Below are positions 18,600-27,302 of a DNA stretch of 64,000 bases, piece after piece. The DNA is from Rhizobiales bacterium 65-79 (GTDB lineage Bacteria; Pseudomonadota; Alphaproteobacteria; Rhizobiales; Rhizobiaceae): assembly GCA_001896885.1 (NCBI GenBank), contig MKRJ01000036.1, positions 51,250 through 115,249 on the forward strand. The letters are read 5' to 3'. The translations under genes were made by a program, and so were the position numbers. How positions within the stretch are numbered: position 1 is the stretch's first letter; each line of letters starts with the position of its first letter. The notes beneath the pieces are model-generated. The model made no database searches. It saw only the letters and a program-made list of their open reading frames with translations, and was not told the origin of the DNA.

Positions 18600-19868
18600 A
18601 TGTCCGGATCGGGGAACACTGCGGTTCTGCTCGCCACCACATGGGCGTTCACGATCTGCTTCGCCGTCTGGATGATGTTCGGCGTGACCGGTATTCCGAT
18701 CCGCGAACAGCTTGGCTTGAACTCCGTCGAGTTCGGACTTTTGACCGCCACCCCGGTCCTCACCGGCGCGCTCTTCCGCCTGCCGCTCGGCATCTGGACG
18801 GACCGGCTCGGCGGCAGGCGCCTGATGCTGGCGCTGCTCATCGGCTGTGCGGTGCCGGTCTGGATATCATCCTATGCCGTGGCCCTGTGGCAGTTCCTGC
18901 TGTTGGGGCTGGCGCTCGGGCTGGTCGGCGCGTCCTTCTCCGTCGGCACGCCCTATGTCGCGCGCTTCTTCCCGAAGGAGAAGCGCGGCTTCGCCATGGG
19001 CTTCTTCGGCGCCGGCACGGTGGGCGCGGCGCTCAACATGTTCGTGGCGCCGTGGCTGATCGACGGGTATGGCTGGCGGATGGTGCCCAAGGTCTATGCC
19101 GTCGCGCTGATCGTCACGGCGGCGATCTTCTGGGCCTTTTCCGCCCCCGACCCGGCGCGGGCCGCCACCTCGCCCTCCATGCTCTCCCAGCTAAAGATAC
19201 TGCGCGACCCGCGCGTATGGAAATATTGCCAGTATTATTCGATCGTCTTCGGCGGCTTCACGGCGCTATCGATCTGGATGCCGCAATATTTCAAGTCGGA
19301 ATACGGTCTCTCGATCGCGCAGGCCTCGCTGCTCGCGGTCTGCTTCGCGCTGCCGGCGGGCGTGTTCCGTGCTTTCGGCGGATGGCTCTCCGACCGTTTC
19401 GGCGCGCATAGCGTCACCTGGTGGGTGCTGTGGATCGCCTGGATCTGCCTGTTCCTGCTTTCCTACCCGAAGACGGACCTGACCATCCATACGATCCGTG
19501 AGCCGATCAGCTTCGGCATCGCCCTGCCCGCCTGGTTCTTCACCATCCTTCTCTTCGTCCTCGGCATCGCATTCGCGTGCGGCATGGCCTCGACCTTCAA
19601 ATATGTCGGCGACGATTTCCCGGAGAACATGGGCGCGGTGTCCGGCATCGTCGGCATGATGGGCGGCCTCGGCGGCTTCCTTCTGCCGATCATGTTCGGC
19701 GCCATCCTCGATCGGCTCGGCTTCAATTCGAGCTGCTTCATGCTGCTTTACGGCATCGTCTGGGTATCGCTCATCCTGAGCTACCTGACCGAGGTGCGCC
19801 GCGCGCCTGTCATGGGCGAGAATGTCACGGGCGGGAAGGCGGTCCCCACCCCTGTAGCGAAAGCCTGA
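18600..19868 (+). CDS. narK: Nitrate/nitrite transporter, NarK-type MFS protein
   Basis: A 422-residue major facilitator protein with about 12 membrane helices. NarK-like features are 'FAVWMMFGVTGIPIREQLGLN' in the first helix and loop, 'RLPLGIWTDRLGGRRLML' (MFS motif A), 'GTPYVARFFPKEKRGFAMGFFGAG' (nitrate-signature-like Gly-rich segment) and a second such segment, 'FPENMGAVSGIVGMMGGLGG'. It moves nitrate in and/or nitrite out for the reductase encoded downstream. The ATG at 18600 is preferred over a TTG at 18582. narG starts 26 bases after the stop, so narK heads the operon. Confidence 0.92.
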   Translation: MSGSGNTAVLLATTWAFTICFAVWMMFGVTGIPIREQLGLNSVEFGLLTATPVLTGALFRLPLGIWTDRLGGRRLMLALLIGCAVPVWISSYAVALWQFLLLGLALGLVGASFSVGTPYVARFFPKEKRGFAMGFFGAGTVGAALNMFVAPWLIDGYGWRMVPKVYAVALIVTAAIFWAFSAPDPARAATSPSMLSQLKILRDPRVWKYCQYYSIVFGGFTALSIWMPQYFKSEYGLSIAQASLLAVCFALPAGVFRAFGGWLSDRFGAHSVTWWVLWIAWICLFLLSYPKTDLTIHTIREPISFGIALPAWFFTILLFVLGIAFACGMASTFKYVGDDFPENMGAVSGIVGMMGGLGGFLLPIMFGAILDRLGFNSSCFMLLYGIVWVSLILSYLTEVRRAPVMGENVTGGKAVPTPVAKA

Positions 19869-19894
19869 GAACTCCCCGGGAAAGGAACAGCCAT

Positions 19895-22800
19895 ATGAGC
19901 CACTTCCTCGAACGCCTCACCTACCTTTCCCGGCGCCGGGAATCCTTCGCGGACGGCCATGGCGAACTGCGCGACGAGGACCGCATGTGGGAGGAAGGCT
20001 ACCGGCTGCGCTGGCAGCACGACAAGATCGTGCGTTCCACCCATGGCGTGAACTGCACCGGCTCGTGCTCGTGGAAAATCTACGTCAAGAGCGGCGTCGT
20101 CACCTGGGAAACGCAGCAGACGGACTATCCGCGCACCCGCCCCGGCATGCCGAACCACGAACCGCGCGGCTGCTCGCGCGGCGCTTCCTATAGCTGGTAC
20201 CTCTATAGCGCCAGCCGCATCAAATATCCGATGGTGCGCGGCCGCCTCGTCAAGGCATGGCGCGAGGCGCGCAAGACGCTCGGCCCCGTCGAAGCCTGGG
20301 CCACCATCACCGCCGACGAGAAGAAAGCGAAAGCCTACAAGGCCATCCGCGGGCGCGGCGGCTTCGTGCGCTCCACATGGCAGGAGGCGACCGAGATCAT
20401 CGCCGCCGCCAATGTCCATACGATCAGGAAATGGGGGCCGGACCGCGTCGTGGGTTTCTCGCCGATCCCGGCCATGTCGATGGTCTCCTACGCTTCCGGC
20501 GCGCGCTATCTCAGCCTCATCGGCGGCACGCTTTTATCCTTCTACGACTGGTATTGCGACCTGCCGCCCTCCTCCCCCCAGACCTGGGGCGAGCAGACCG
20601 ACGTGCCGGAATCGGCCGACTGGTACAATTCCGGCTACATCATCGCCTGGGGCTCCAACGTGCCGCAGACGCGCACGCCCGACGCGCATTTCTTCGTCGA
20701 GGCACGCTATAACGGCACCAATGTCGTCGCCGTCACGCCCGACTATTCCGAGGTGGCGAAGCTCTCGGACCTCTGGCTGCATCCCAAGCAGGGCACGGAC
20801 GCCGCGCTCGCCATGGCGATGGGCCATGTCATCCTGAAGGAATTCTTCCTCGACAGGAAGACGCCCTATTTCGAGGACTACTGCCGCCGCCTGACCGACC
20901 TGCCGATGCTCGTGCGGCTAAGGAAGGACGGCGACCGCTTCGTGCCCGACCGCTACCTGCGCCAGAGCGACCTTGCCGGCGAGAAGAAGTCGCGCCACAA
21001 GGCATCGAAATCCGACCGCGCGGCCTGGAAGACGGTGGCGACTGCGGAAGAAAGCGGCGACCTCGTCGTGCCGCAGGGATCGATCGGCTATCGCTGGCCG
21101 GCCGACGGCGAGCCCAAGGGCCGCTGGAACCTCGAAGAGAAGGACGGCGAGACCGGCACCGATATCAGGCTTGACCTCAGCCTGATCGATCGGCGCGACG
21201 ACGTGCTGCCGGTCGCCTTCCCCTATTTCGGCGGCACGCCGCATCCGCATTTCGCCGGCAACGACCAGGGCGGCGACGTGCTCATCCGCAACGTGCCGGT
21301 GCGGCGCATCAGGCTCGCCGACGGCGAAACCCACGTGGCAACCGTGTTCGATCTTCTCTGCGCCAATTACGGGCTCGACCGCGGCCTTGGCGGCGATTGC
21401 GCCAAGGGCTTCGACGACAATGTGCCCTACACGCCCGCCTGGCAGGAGCAGATCACCGGCGTCTCGGCCGCCCATGCGATAGAGGTCGCACGCGGCTTCG
21501 CCAACAATGCCGAGAAGACCAAAGGCCGCTCGATGGTCATCATCGGGGCGGGAATGAACCACTGGTACCACCAGGACATGGGCTACCGCTCCATCATCAA
21601 CATGCTGATGATGTGTGGCACGATAGGCGTCTCCGGCGGCGGCTGGGCGCATTATGTCGGGCAGGAGAAGCTGAGACCCCAGACCGGCTGGACGATGCTC
21701 GCCTTCGCGCTCGACTGGGTGCGGCCGCCGCGCCACATGTGCGGCACCTCCTTCTTCTACGCCCATTCCGACCAGTGGCGTTACGAGAAGCTGGACGTCT
21801 CGGAACTCCTGTCGCCGCTTGCCGATCCCGCACCCTATCGCGGCAGCATGATCGACCTCAACGTCAGGGCCGAACGCATGGGCTGGCTGCCGTCCGCGCC
21901 GCAGCTCAACGTCAATCCGCTGACGCTCGCAGCCGAGGCGGGGAAGGCGGGCGTCGAGGTCAAGGACCACGTCGTCGCCGGCCTAAAATCCGGCAAGCTC
22001 GCCATGGCCTGCGAAGACCCGGACAATCCGGTCAACTTCCCGCGCAACCTGTTCATCTGGCGCTCGAACCTGTTCGGCTCGTCGGGCAAGGGGCACGAAT
22101 ATTTCCTGCGCCACTTCCTCGGCACGCGGCACGGGCTGCAGGGCAAGGATCTGGGCGAGGAAGGCCGGGAGAAACCGACAGAGGTCGAATGGCGCGACCC
22201 GGCGCCGGAAGGCAAGCTCGACCTCGTGGTGACGCTCGACTTCCGCATGTCGACGAGCTGCCTCTATTCCGACATCGTGCTGCCGACCGCCACCTGGTAC
22301 GAGAAGAACGACCTCAACACCTCCGACATGCACCCCTTCATCCATCCGCTGTCGGCGGCGGTGGACCCGGTCTGGGAGGCGAAGAGCGACTGGGAGACCT
22401 ACAAGGCGATCGCCAAGCGCTTTTCCGAACTGGCGGAAGGCCATCTCGGCGTCGAGCGCGACGTGGTGCTGACCCCCATCCAGCACGATACGCCGGCGGA
22501 GCTCGCCCAGCCTTTCGAGGTGCAGGACTGGAAGAAGGGCGAATGCGATCTTGTGCCCGGCGTCACCGCGCCGCAGATCGCGATGGTCGAGCGCGACTAT
22601 CCCGATACCTACCGCCGTTATACCGCGCTCGGACCGCTCGCCGACAGGCTCGGCAATGGCGGCAAGGGCATTTCGTGGAACACCGAGGCCGAGGTGAAGG
22701 GGCTAGGCGCGCTGAACCTTCGCGTGAACGATAGCGGGCCGACCGAAGGCCGGCCGCGCATCGACACCGATATCGATGCCGCCGAAACCATCATGTATCT

Positions 22801-23674
22801 GGCACCCGAGACCAATGGCGAGGTTGCGGTGAAGGCATGGGCGGCGCTCGGGAAAATCACCGGGCGCGACCACGTCCACCTCGCAGAGACGCGGGAAGAC
22901 GAAAAGATCCGCTTCCGCGATATCCAGGCGCAGCCGCGCAAGATCATCTCCTCGCCTACATGGTCGGGCATCGAGAGCGAGCACGTCTCATATACCGCCG
23001 GCTACACCAACGTGAACGAGCTGATCCCGTGGCGTACCATCACCGGCCGCCAGCAATTCTACCAGGACCATCGCTGGTTCCGCGATTTCGGCGAGAGCTT
23101 CGCCGTCTACCGACCACCGATCGATACGCGCACCGCCGCCGCGATGCTCGGCAAGAAGGCGAACGGCGAAAAGGAGATCGTCCTCAACTTCATCACCCCG
23201 CACCAGAAATGGGGCATCCACTCCACCTACACCGACAACCTCATCATGCTGACCTTGTCGCGCGGCGGGCCGATCGTCTGGATATCGGAGACGGACGCTA
23301 GGAAAGCCGGCATCGTCGACAATGACTGGATCGAGCTCTTCAACCTGAACGGCGCGATCGCGGCGCGCGCCGTGGTCAGCCAGCGCGTCCAGGAAGGCAT
23401 GTGCATGATGTACCATGCGCAGGAGAAGATCGTGAACGTGCCGGGCTCGCAGATCACCGGCCAGCGCGGCGGCATCCATAATTCGGTGACGCGTACGGTC
23501 TTGAAGCCCACCCACATGGTTGGCGGCTACGCGCAGCTTTCCTACGGCTTCAACTATTACGGGACGGTCGGCTCCAACCGCGACGAATTCGTCGTGGTGC
23601 GCAAGCTCGTCAAGGTCGAATGGCTCGACCGCTCCAATCCCGTCGACCCGATCGCCGAGGAGGCTGCGTCATGA
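19895..23674 (+). CDS. narG: Respiratory nitrate reductase, alpha subunit
   Basis: A 1259-residue molybdopterin enzyme, full length for NarG. The N-terminal FS0 cluster ligands are visible as His-x3-Cys-x3-Cys in 'HGVNCTGSCSWK' with a later Cys in 'NHEPRGCSRGASYSWYL'. The molybdenum-ligand region 'LSFYDWYCDLPP' contains the expected Asp, followed by 'SGYIIAWGSNVPQTRTPDAH'. It reduces nitrate to nitrite on the cytoplasmic face of the membrane, taking electrons through NarH and NarI. There is no twin-arginine signal, consistent with the membrane-bound Nar type rather than Nap. The ATG follows GGAAAGGAA by about 7 bases. Its stop overlaps the narH start (ATGA). No molybdenum cofactor genes are in the window. 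Confidence 0.97.
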   Translation: MSHFLERLTYLSRRRESFADGHGELRDEDRMWEEGYRLRWQHDKIVRSTHGVNCTGSCSWKIYVKSGVVTWETQQTDYPRTRPGMPNHEPRGCSRGASYSWYLYSASRIKYPMVRGRLVKAWREARKTLGPVEAWATITADEKKAKAYKAIRGRGGFVRSTWQEATEIIAAANVHTIRKWGPDRVVGFSPIPAMSMVSYASGARYLSLIGGTLLSFYDWYCDLPPSSPQTWGEQTDVPESADWYNSGYIIAWGSNVPQTRTPDAHFFVEARYNGTNVVAVTPDYSEVAKLSDLWLHPKQGTDAALAMAMGHVILKEFFLDRKTPYFEDYCRRLTDLPMLVRLRKDGDRFVPDRYLRQSDLAGEKKSRHKASKSDRAAWKTVATAEESGDLVVPQGSIGYRWPADGEPKGRWNLEEKDGETGTDIRLDLSLIDRRDDVLPVAFPYFGGTPHPHFAGNDQGGDVLIRNVPVRRIRLADGETHVATVFDLLCANYGLDRGLGGDCAKGFDDNVPYTPAWQEQITGVSAAHAIEVARGFANNAEKTKGRSMVIIGAGMNHWYHQDMGYRSIINMLMMCGTIGVSGGGWAHYVGQEKLRPQTGWTMLAFALDWVRPPRHMCGTSFFYAHSDQWRYEKLDVSELLSPLADPAPYRGSMIDLNVRAERMGWLPSAPQLNVNPLTLAAEAGKAGVEVKDHVVAGLKSGKLAMACEDPDNPVNFPRNLFIWRSNLFGSSGKGHEYFLRHFLGTRHGLQGKDLGEEGREKPTEVEWRDPAPEGKLDLVVTLDFRMSTSCLYSDIVLPTATWYEKNDLNTSDMHPFIHPLSAAVDPVWEAKSDWETYKAIAKRFSELAEGHLGVERDVVLTPIQHDTPAELAQPFEVQDWKKGECDLVPGVTAPQIAMVERDYPDTYRRYTALGPLADRLGNGGKGISWNTEAEVKGLGALNLRVNDSGPTEGRPRIDTDIDAAETIMYLAPETNGEVAVKAWAALGKITGRDHVHLAETREDEKIRFRDIQAQPRKIISSPTWSGIESEHVSYTAGYTNVNELIPWRTITGRQQFYQDHRWFRDFGESFAVYRPPIDTRTAAAMLGKKANGEKEIVLNFITPHQKWGIHSTYTDNLIMLTLSRGGPIVWISETDARKAGIVDNDWIELFNLNGAIAARAVVSQRVQEGMCMMYHAQEKIVNVPGSQITGQRGGIHNSVTRTVLKPTHMVGGYAQLSYGFNYYGTVGSNRDEFVVVRKLVKVEWLDRSNPVDPIAEEAAS

Positions 23675-25203
23675 AGATCCGCGCTCAGGTTGCGATGGTG
23701 CTCAACCTCGACAAATGCATCGGCTGCCACACCTGCTCCGTCACCTGCAAGCAGGTCTGGACCTCGCGGCAAGGCATGGAATACGCCTGGTTCAACAATG
23801 TCGAGACCAAGCCCGGGATCGGCTATCCCAAGGACTGGGAGAACCAGGAGCGCTGGAAGGGCGGCTGGCAGCGCAAAAAGAACGGGAAGATCGTGCCGAA
23901 GCAGGGCGGCAAGCTCGCCGTGCTCGCCAAGATCTTCGCCAATCCGAACCTGCCCGAGATCGACGATTATTACGAGCCCTTCACCTTCGACTACGAGCAT
24001 CTGCAGAAGGCGCCGGAGCTTCCGACCACCCCCGTCGCGCGGCCGCTGTCCCTGGTCACCGGAAGGCCGATGGAGAAGATCGAGTGGGGCCCGAACTGGG
24101 AGGAAATCCTCGGCGGGGAGTTCGACAAGCGCTCGCAGGACTACAATTTCGAGGCGGTGCAGAAGGATATCTACGGGCAGTTCGAGAACACCTTCATGAT
24201 GTACCTGCCGAGGCTGTGCGAGCATTGCCTCAACCCGGCCTGCGTCGCCTCCTGCCCCTCCGGCTCGATCTACAAGCGCGAGGAGGACGGCATCGTCCTC
24301 ATCGACCAGGACAAGTGCCGCGGCTGGCGCATGTGCGTGTCGGGCTGCCCCTACAAGAAGATCTACTACAACTGGACCTCGGGAAAGGCGGAGAAGTGCA
24401 TCTTCTGCTATCCGCGCATCGAGGCCGGACAGCCCACCGTGTGCTCGGAGACCTGCGTCGGCCGCATCCGCTATCTCGGCGTGCTGCTCTACGATGCGGA
24501 CGGCATCGAGCGCGCGGCTTCCGTCGAGGACGAGCAGGACCTCTACGAGGCGCAGCTCAAGCTCTTCCTCGATCCGAACGACCCTGCCGTCGTGGAACAG
24601 GCCCGCGCCGACGGGATAGACGACAACTGGATCGAGGCGGCCAGGCGCTCGCCCGCCTACAAGATGGCGGTGGACTGGAAGATCGCCTTTCCGCTGCACC
24701 CCGAATACCGCACGCTGCCGATGGTCTGGTACGTGCCGCCGCTTTCGCCCATCCAATCGCACGCCAATGCCGGCGCCATCGATACGGTCGGCGAAATCCC
24801 CGACGTCCGCTCACTGCGCATCCCGGTGCGCTATCTCGCCAATCTGCTGACCGCCGGCGCAGAGGCGCCGATCGTCTCGGCGCTGGAGCGCATGCTGGCC
24901 ATGCGCATTTACTACCGCCAGCGCCAGCTCGACGAGGGCGACGGCACGGCCGTGCTGGCGCAGGCGGGACTGTCGAAGGCGCAGGTGGAGGAGATGCACC
25001 GCTATCTCTCCATCGCCAACTACGAGGACCGCTTCGTCATCCCGACCAGCCACCGCGAGGAGGCGGAGGACGCCTACGGGCTGAAGGGTTCCTGCGGCTT
25101 CTCCTTCGGCAATGGCTGCGATTTCGGCCCGCCGCATTCCACCCTCTTCGGCGGCAAGATGGGGCGGCGCAAGCTGAACCCCATGCGGCCGCTCGACACG
25201 TGA
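23671..25203 (+). CDS. narH: Respiratory nitrate reductase, beta (Fe-S) subunit
   Basis: A 510-residue electron-transfer subunit. Four cluster-binding Cys groups are visible: 'CIGCHTCSVTCKQVW', 'CEHCLNPACVASCPSG', 'CRGWRMCVSGCPYKK' (Trp in place of the second Cys, the hallmark of the 3Fe-4S cluster of NarH) and 'CIFCYPRIEAGQPTVCSETC'. It passes electrons from the heme subunit NarI to NarG. The start overlaps the narG stop by four bases, indicating translational coupling. Confidence 0.97.
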   Translation: MKIRAQVAMVLNLDKCIGCHTCSVTCKQVWTSRQGMEYAWFNNVETKPGIGYPKDWENQERWKGGWQRKKNGKIVPKQGGKLAVLAKIFANPNLPEIDDYYEPFTFDYEHLQKAPELPTTPVARPLSLVTGRPMEKIEWGPNWEEILGGEFDKRSQDYNFEAVQKDIYGQFENTFMMYLPRLCEHCLNPACVASCPSGSIYKREEDGIVLIDQDKCRGWRMCVSGCPYKKIYYNWTSGKAEKCIFCYPRIEAGQPTVCSETCVGRIRYLGVLLYDADGIERAASVEDEQDLYEAQLKLFLDPNDPAVVEQARADGIDDNWIEAARRSPAYKMAVDWKIAFPLHPEYRTLPMVWYVPPLSPIQSHANAGAIDTVGEIPDVRSLRIPVRYLANLLTAGAEAPIVSALERMLAMRIYYRQRQLDEGDGTAVLAQAGLSKAQVEEMHRYLSIANYEDRFVIPTSHREEAEDAYGLKGSCGFSFGNGCDFGPPHSTLFGGKMGRRKLNPMRPLDT

Positions 25204-25213
25204 GGGCCTTGCC

Positions 25214-25840
25214 ATGCTGATCTTCAAGGCCTTCAGCGCGCTCCTCTCCTACCCGAGTGCGGAAATGCGGCAGGCCCTCCCCGAGATCGCCGGGGTGGTG
25301 AAGGCCTCGCCGCTCGTCGGCGCGCATGAGCGCGAAAACCTGCTCGCCCTCATCGGCGAGATCGGCCAAGGCGATCTGCTCGCCGCGGAGGAGCGCTATG
25401 TCGACCTCTTCGACCGCGGGCGGGCGCTGTCGCTCCACCTATTCGAGCACCTGCACGGCGACGGCCGCGACCGGGGCGCGGCGATGGTCGAGCTGAAGGC
25501 GCTCTACGCCGCGGCCGGCTTCGAGCTGACCGGTTCCGAACTGCCGGACTATTTGCCGGTGGTACTGGAATATCTCAGCCAGCGCGACATGGCGGAAGCC
25601 CGCGACATGCTCACCGATTGCGCCCATATTGTCCGGTCGATCGCCCGCTCGCTGATCGCCCGGCGAAGCCCCTACTCGGCCGTGCCGCAGGCGCTTCTCG
25701 TCATTGCCGGCGAAAAGCCGGTCGACGCCGTAGGCGTGAAACCGGTCGCCGAACAGCCGGAAGCGCTCGACCGCGACTGGGCCGAGCTGCCTGCCTTTGC
25801 CGATGTCGCCGCACCCGCTGGCGGCGGTTCCGCGATGTGA
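25214..25840 (+). CDS. narJ: Nitrate reductase assembly chaperone
   Basis: A 208-residue member of the TorD/NarJ chaperone family, with 'LLSYPSAEMRQALPEI' near the N-terminus and 'YVDLFDRGRALSLHLFEHLHGDGRDRG' (read in two parts), the central family signature. It binds NarG while the molybdenum cofactor and Fe-S clusters are inserted and is not part of the mature enzyme. It starts 11 bases after narH. Confidence 0.93.
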   Translation: MLIFKAFSALLSYPSAEMRQALPEIAGVVKASPLVGAHERENLLALIGEIGQGDLLAAEERYVDLFDRGRALSLHLFEHLHGDGRDRGAAMVELKALYAAAGFELTGSELPDYLPVVLEYLSQRDMAEARDMLTDCAHIVRSIARSLIARRSPYSAVPQALLVIAGEKPVDAVGVKPVAEQPEALDRDWAELPAFADVAAPAGGGSAM

Positions 25841-25852
25841 GGAGGAATATCC

Positions 25853-26572
25853 ATGCTCACCAATTCCTACGTCAACACGCTGCTCTTCGCGGTCTATCCC
25901 TATATCTGCCTCGTGGTGCTCCTGATCGGCAGCCTCATCCGCTTCGACCGCGAGCCCTATACGTGGAAGAGCGATTCCTCGCAGATGCTGCGCAAGCGCG
26001 AGCTTAAGCTGGGCTCCAACCTCTTCCACTACGGCGTCATCGTCGTCATCCTCGGCCACTTCGCCGGCTTCCTGGCGCCGCACTGGGCCGTCGACTGGGC
26101 GCTGTCGCCGGTCGCGCACCAGCTTCTCGCCATGGTGGTGGGGGGCATCGCCGGGCTGACCGCCATCGTCGGGCTGACGATCCTCATCCATCGGCGGCTG
26201 GCCGATCCGCGTATCCGGCTGAACAGCCGCAAATGGGACATCGCCATCACCCTCATGCTGTGGCTGCAGCTCGCGCTCGGCCTTCTCACCGTGCCGCTCT
26301 CGGCCTTCCATATGGACGGCGAACTGTTCGAGACGCTGACGAGCTACGTGAAGGGCATCGTGACGCTCGACGGCGGGGCGGCGGCGCTGATGCTGCATGT
26401 GCCGCTCACCTACAAGCTGCACATATTGCTGGGCTTCACGATCTTCCTCGTCTCGCCCTTCACCCGCATGATCCATATCTGGAGCGGCGTCGGGTCGCTC
26501 GCCTACCTGTTCCGTCCCTACCAGATCGTGCGCACGCCGAAGACGCGCGCCGACGAGCCGGTGCGGTCATGA
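25853..26572 (+). CDS. narI: Respiratory nitrate reductase, gamma (cytochrome b) subunit
   Basis: A 239-residue membrane protein with five helices. The heme-ligand histidines sit where expected: 'LFHYGVIVVILGHFAGF' on helix 2, and 'LHVPLTYKLHILLGFTIF' with 'RMIHIWS' on the last helices. It oxidises quinol at the periplasmic side and anchors NarGH. A GAGGAAT site precedes the ATG. Its stop overlaps the next start (ATGA). Confidence 0.95.
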   Translation: MLTNSYVNTLLFAVYPYICLVVLLIGSLIRFDREPYTWKSDSSQMLRKRELKLGSNLFHYGVIVVILGHFAGFLAPHWAVDWALSPVAHQLLAMVVGGIAGLTAIVGLTILIHRRLADPRIRLNSRKWDIAITLMLWLQLALGLLTVPLSAFHMDGELFETLTSYVKGIVTLDGGAAALMLHVPLTYKLHILLGFTIFLVSPFTRMIHIWSGVGSLAYLFRPYQIVRTPKTRADEPVRS

Positions 26573-27288
26573 TCTTCTCGGTCAACGGCATGGCGGTGGC
26601 GGTCGAGGCCGATGCTCCGGCCGAGTTCGCCGCCGCGCGGGAGCTTCTGAGACAGCGCGCGGTCGCTACCGGCCTGCTCGGTTCGGCCATCGAGGATGAG
26701 GAGACGATCGAGGCCGCGATCGAGAAGCTTCTCGAAAAGGAAGTGACGACACCGCAGCCGACCGACTCCGAGTGCCGCCGCTACTACGAACAGAACCCGG
26801 CCGAGTTCGAGAGCGGCGATCTCGTCCATGCGCGGCACATATTGTTCCAGGTGACGCCGCAGGTGAACGTGCCGCAGATCAGGGCGCGGGCCGAAGAAGC
26901 GCTGAACCAGTTGCTTGCCGAGCCGAACCGCTTCGCCGAGCTTGCGGCGGAACTCTCCAACTGCCCATCCGGCGAACAAGGCGGCAATCTCGGTCAAATC
27001 GGGCGTGGCGACATGGTGCCGGAATTCGAGTCTGCCTTGTTCAAGCTGGGGCCGACCGGCATCCTGAATGAACTCGTCAAGACGCGCTACGGCTTCCATA
27101 TCGTCGCGGTCGACCAGCGTATTCCCGGCAGGAGGCTGCCCTTCGAGATGGCGCGCGACCGTATCGCCAGAAGGCTGAGTTCCTCCGTCGAGGAGAAGGC
27201 GCTTCGGCAATATATAAGCCTGCTCGCGGGGCAGGCCGAGATCGACGGCGTCGATTTGGAAGCCAGCGCCTCACCCTTGGTGCAGTAG
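26569..27288 (+). CDS. Parvulin-type peptidyl-prolyl cis-trans isomerase in the nar operon
   Basis: A 239-residue protein with a central rotamase domain (about 95-190): 'ARHILFQV', 'FAELAAELSNCPSGEQGGNLG', 'GDMVPEFESALFKL' and 'VKTRYGFHIVAVDQR'. There is no signal peptide, so it should act in the cytoplasm, unlike SurA/PpiC-type exported enzymes; the layout recalls NifM, a folding factor for nitrogenase. Its start overlaps the narI stop (ATGA), so it is the fifth cistron after narGHJI. By position it probably helps fold or mature nitrate reductase; this is inference. It converges on the oxidoreductase gene with only 14 bases between stops. Confidence 0.88.
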   Translation: MIFSVNGMAVAVEADAPAEFAAARELLRQRAVATGLLGSAIEDEETIEAAIEKLLEKEVTTPQPTDSECRRYYEQNPAEFESGDLVHARHILFQVTPQVNVPQIRARAEEALNQLLAEPNRFAELAAELSNCPSGEQGGNLGQIGRGDMVPEFESALFKLGPTGILNELVKTRYGFHIVAVDQRIPGRRLPFEMARDRIARRLSSSVEEKALRQYISLLAGQAEIDGVDLEASASPLVQ

Positions 27289-27302
27289 ACTGTCCGCACA
27301 GG

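Noticed and set aside
19577..19894. Possible N-terminal extension of NarG by 106 codons
   Set aside because: The extension overlaps the end of narK in another frame, has no NarG similarity, and a good ribosome-binding site precedes the ATG at 19895.
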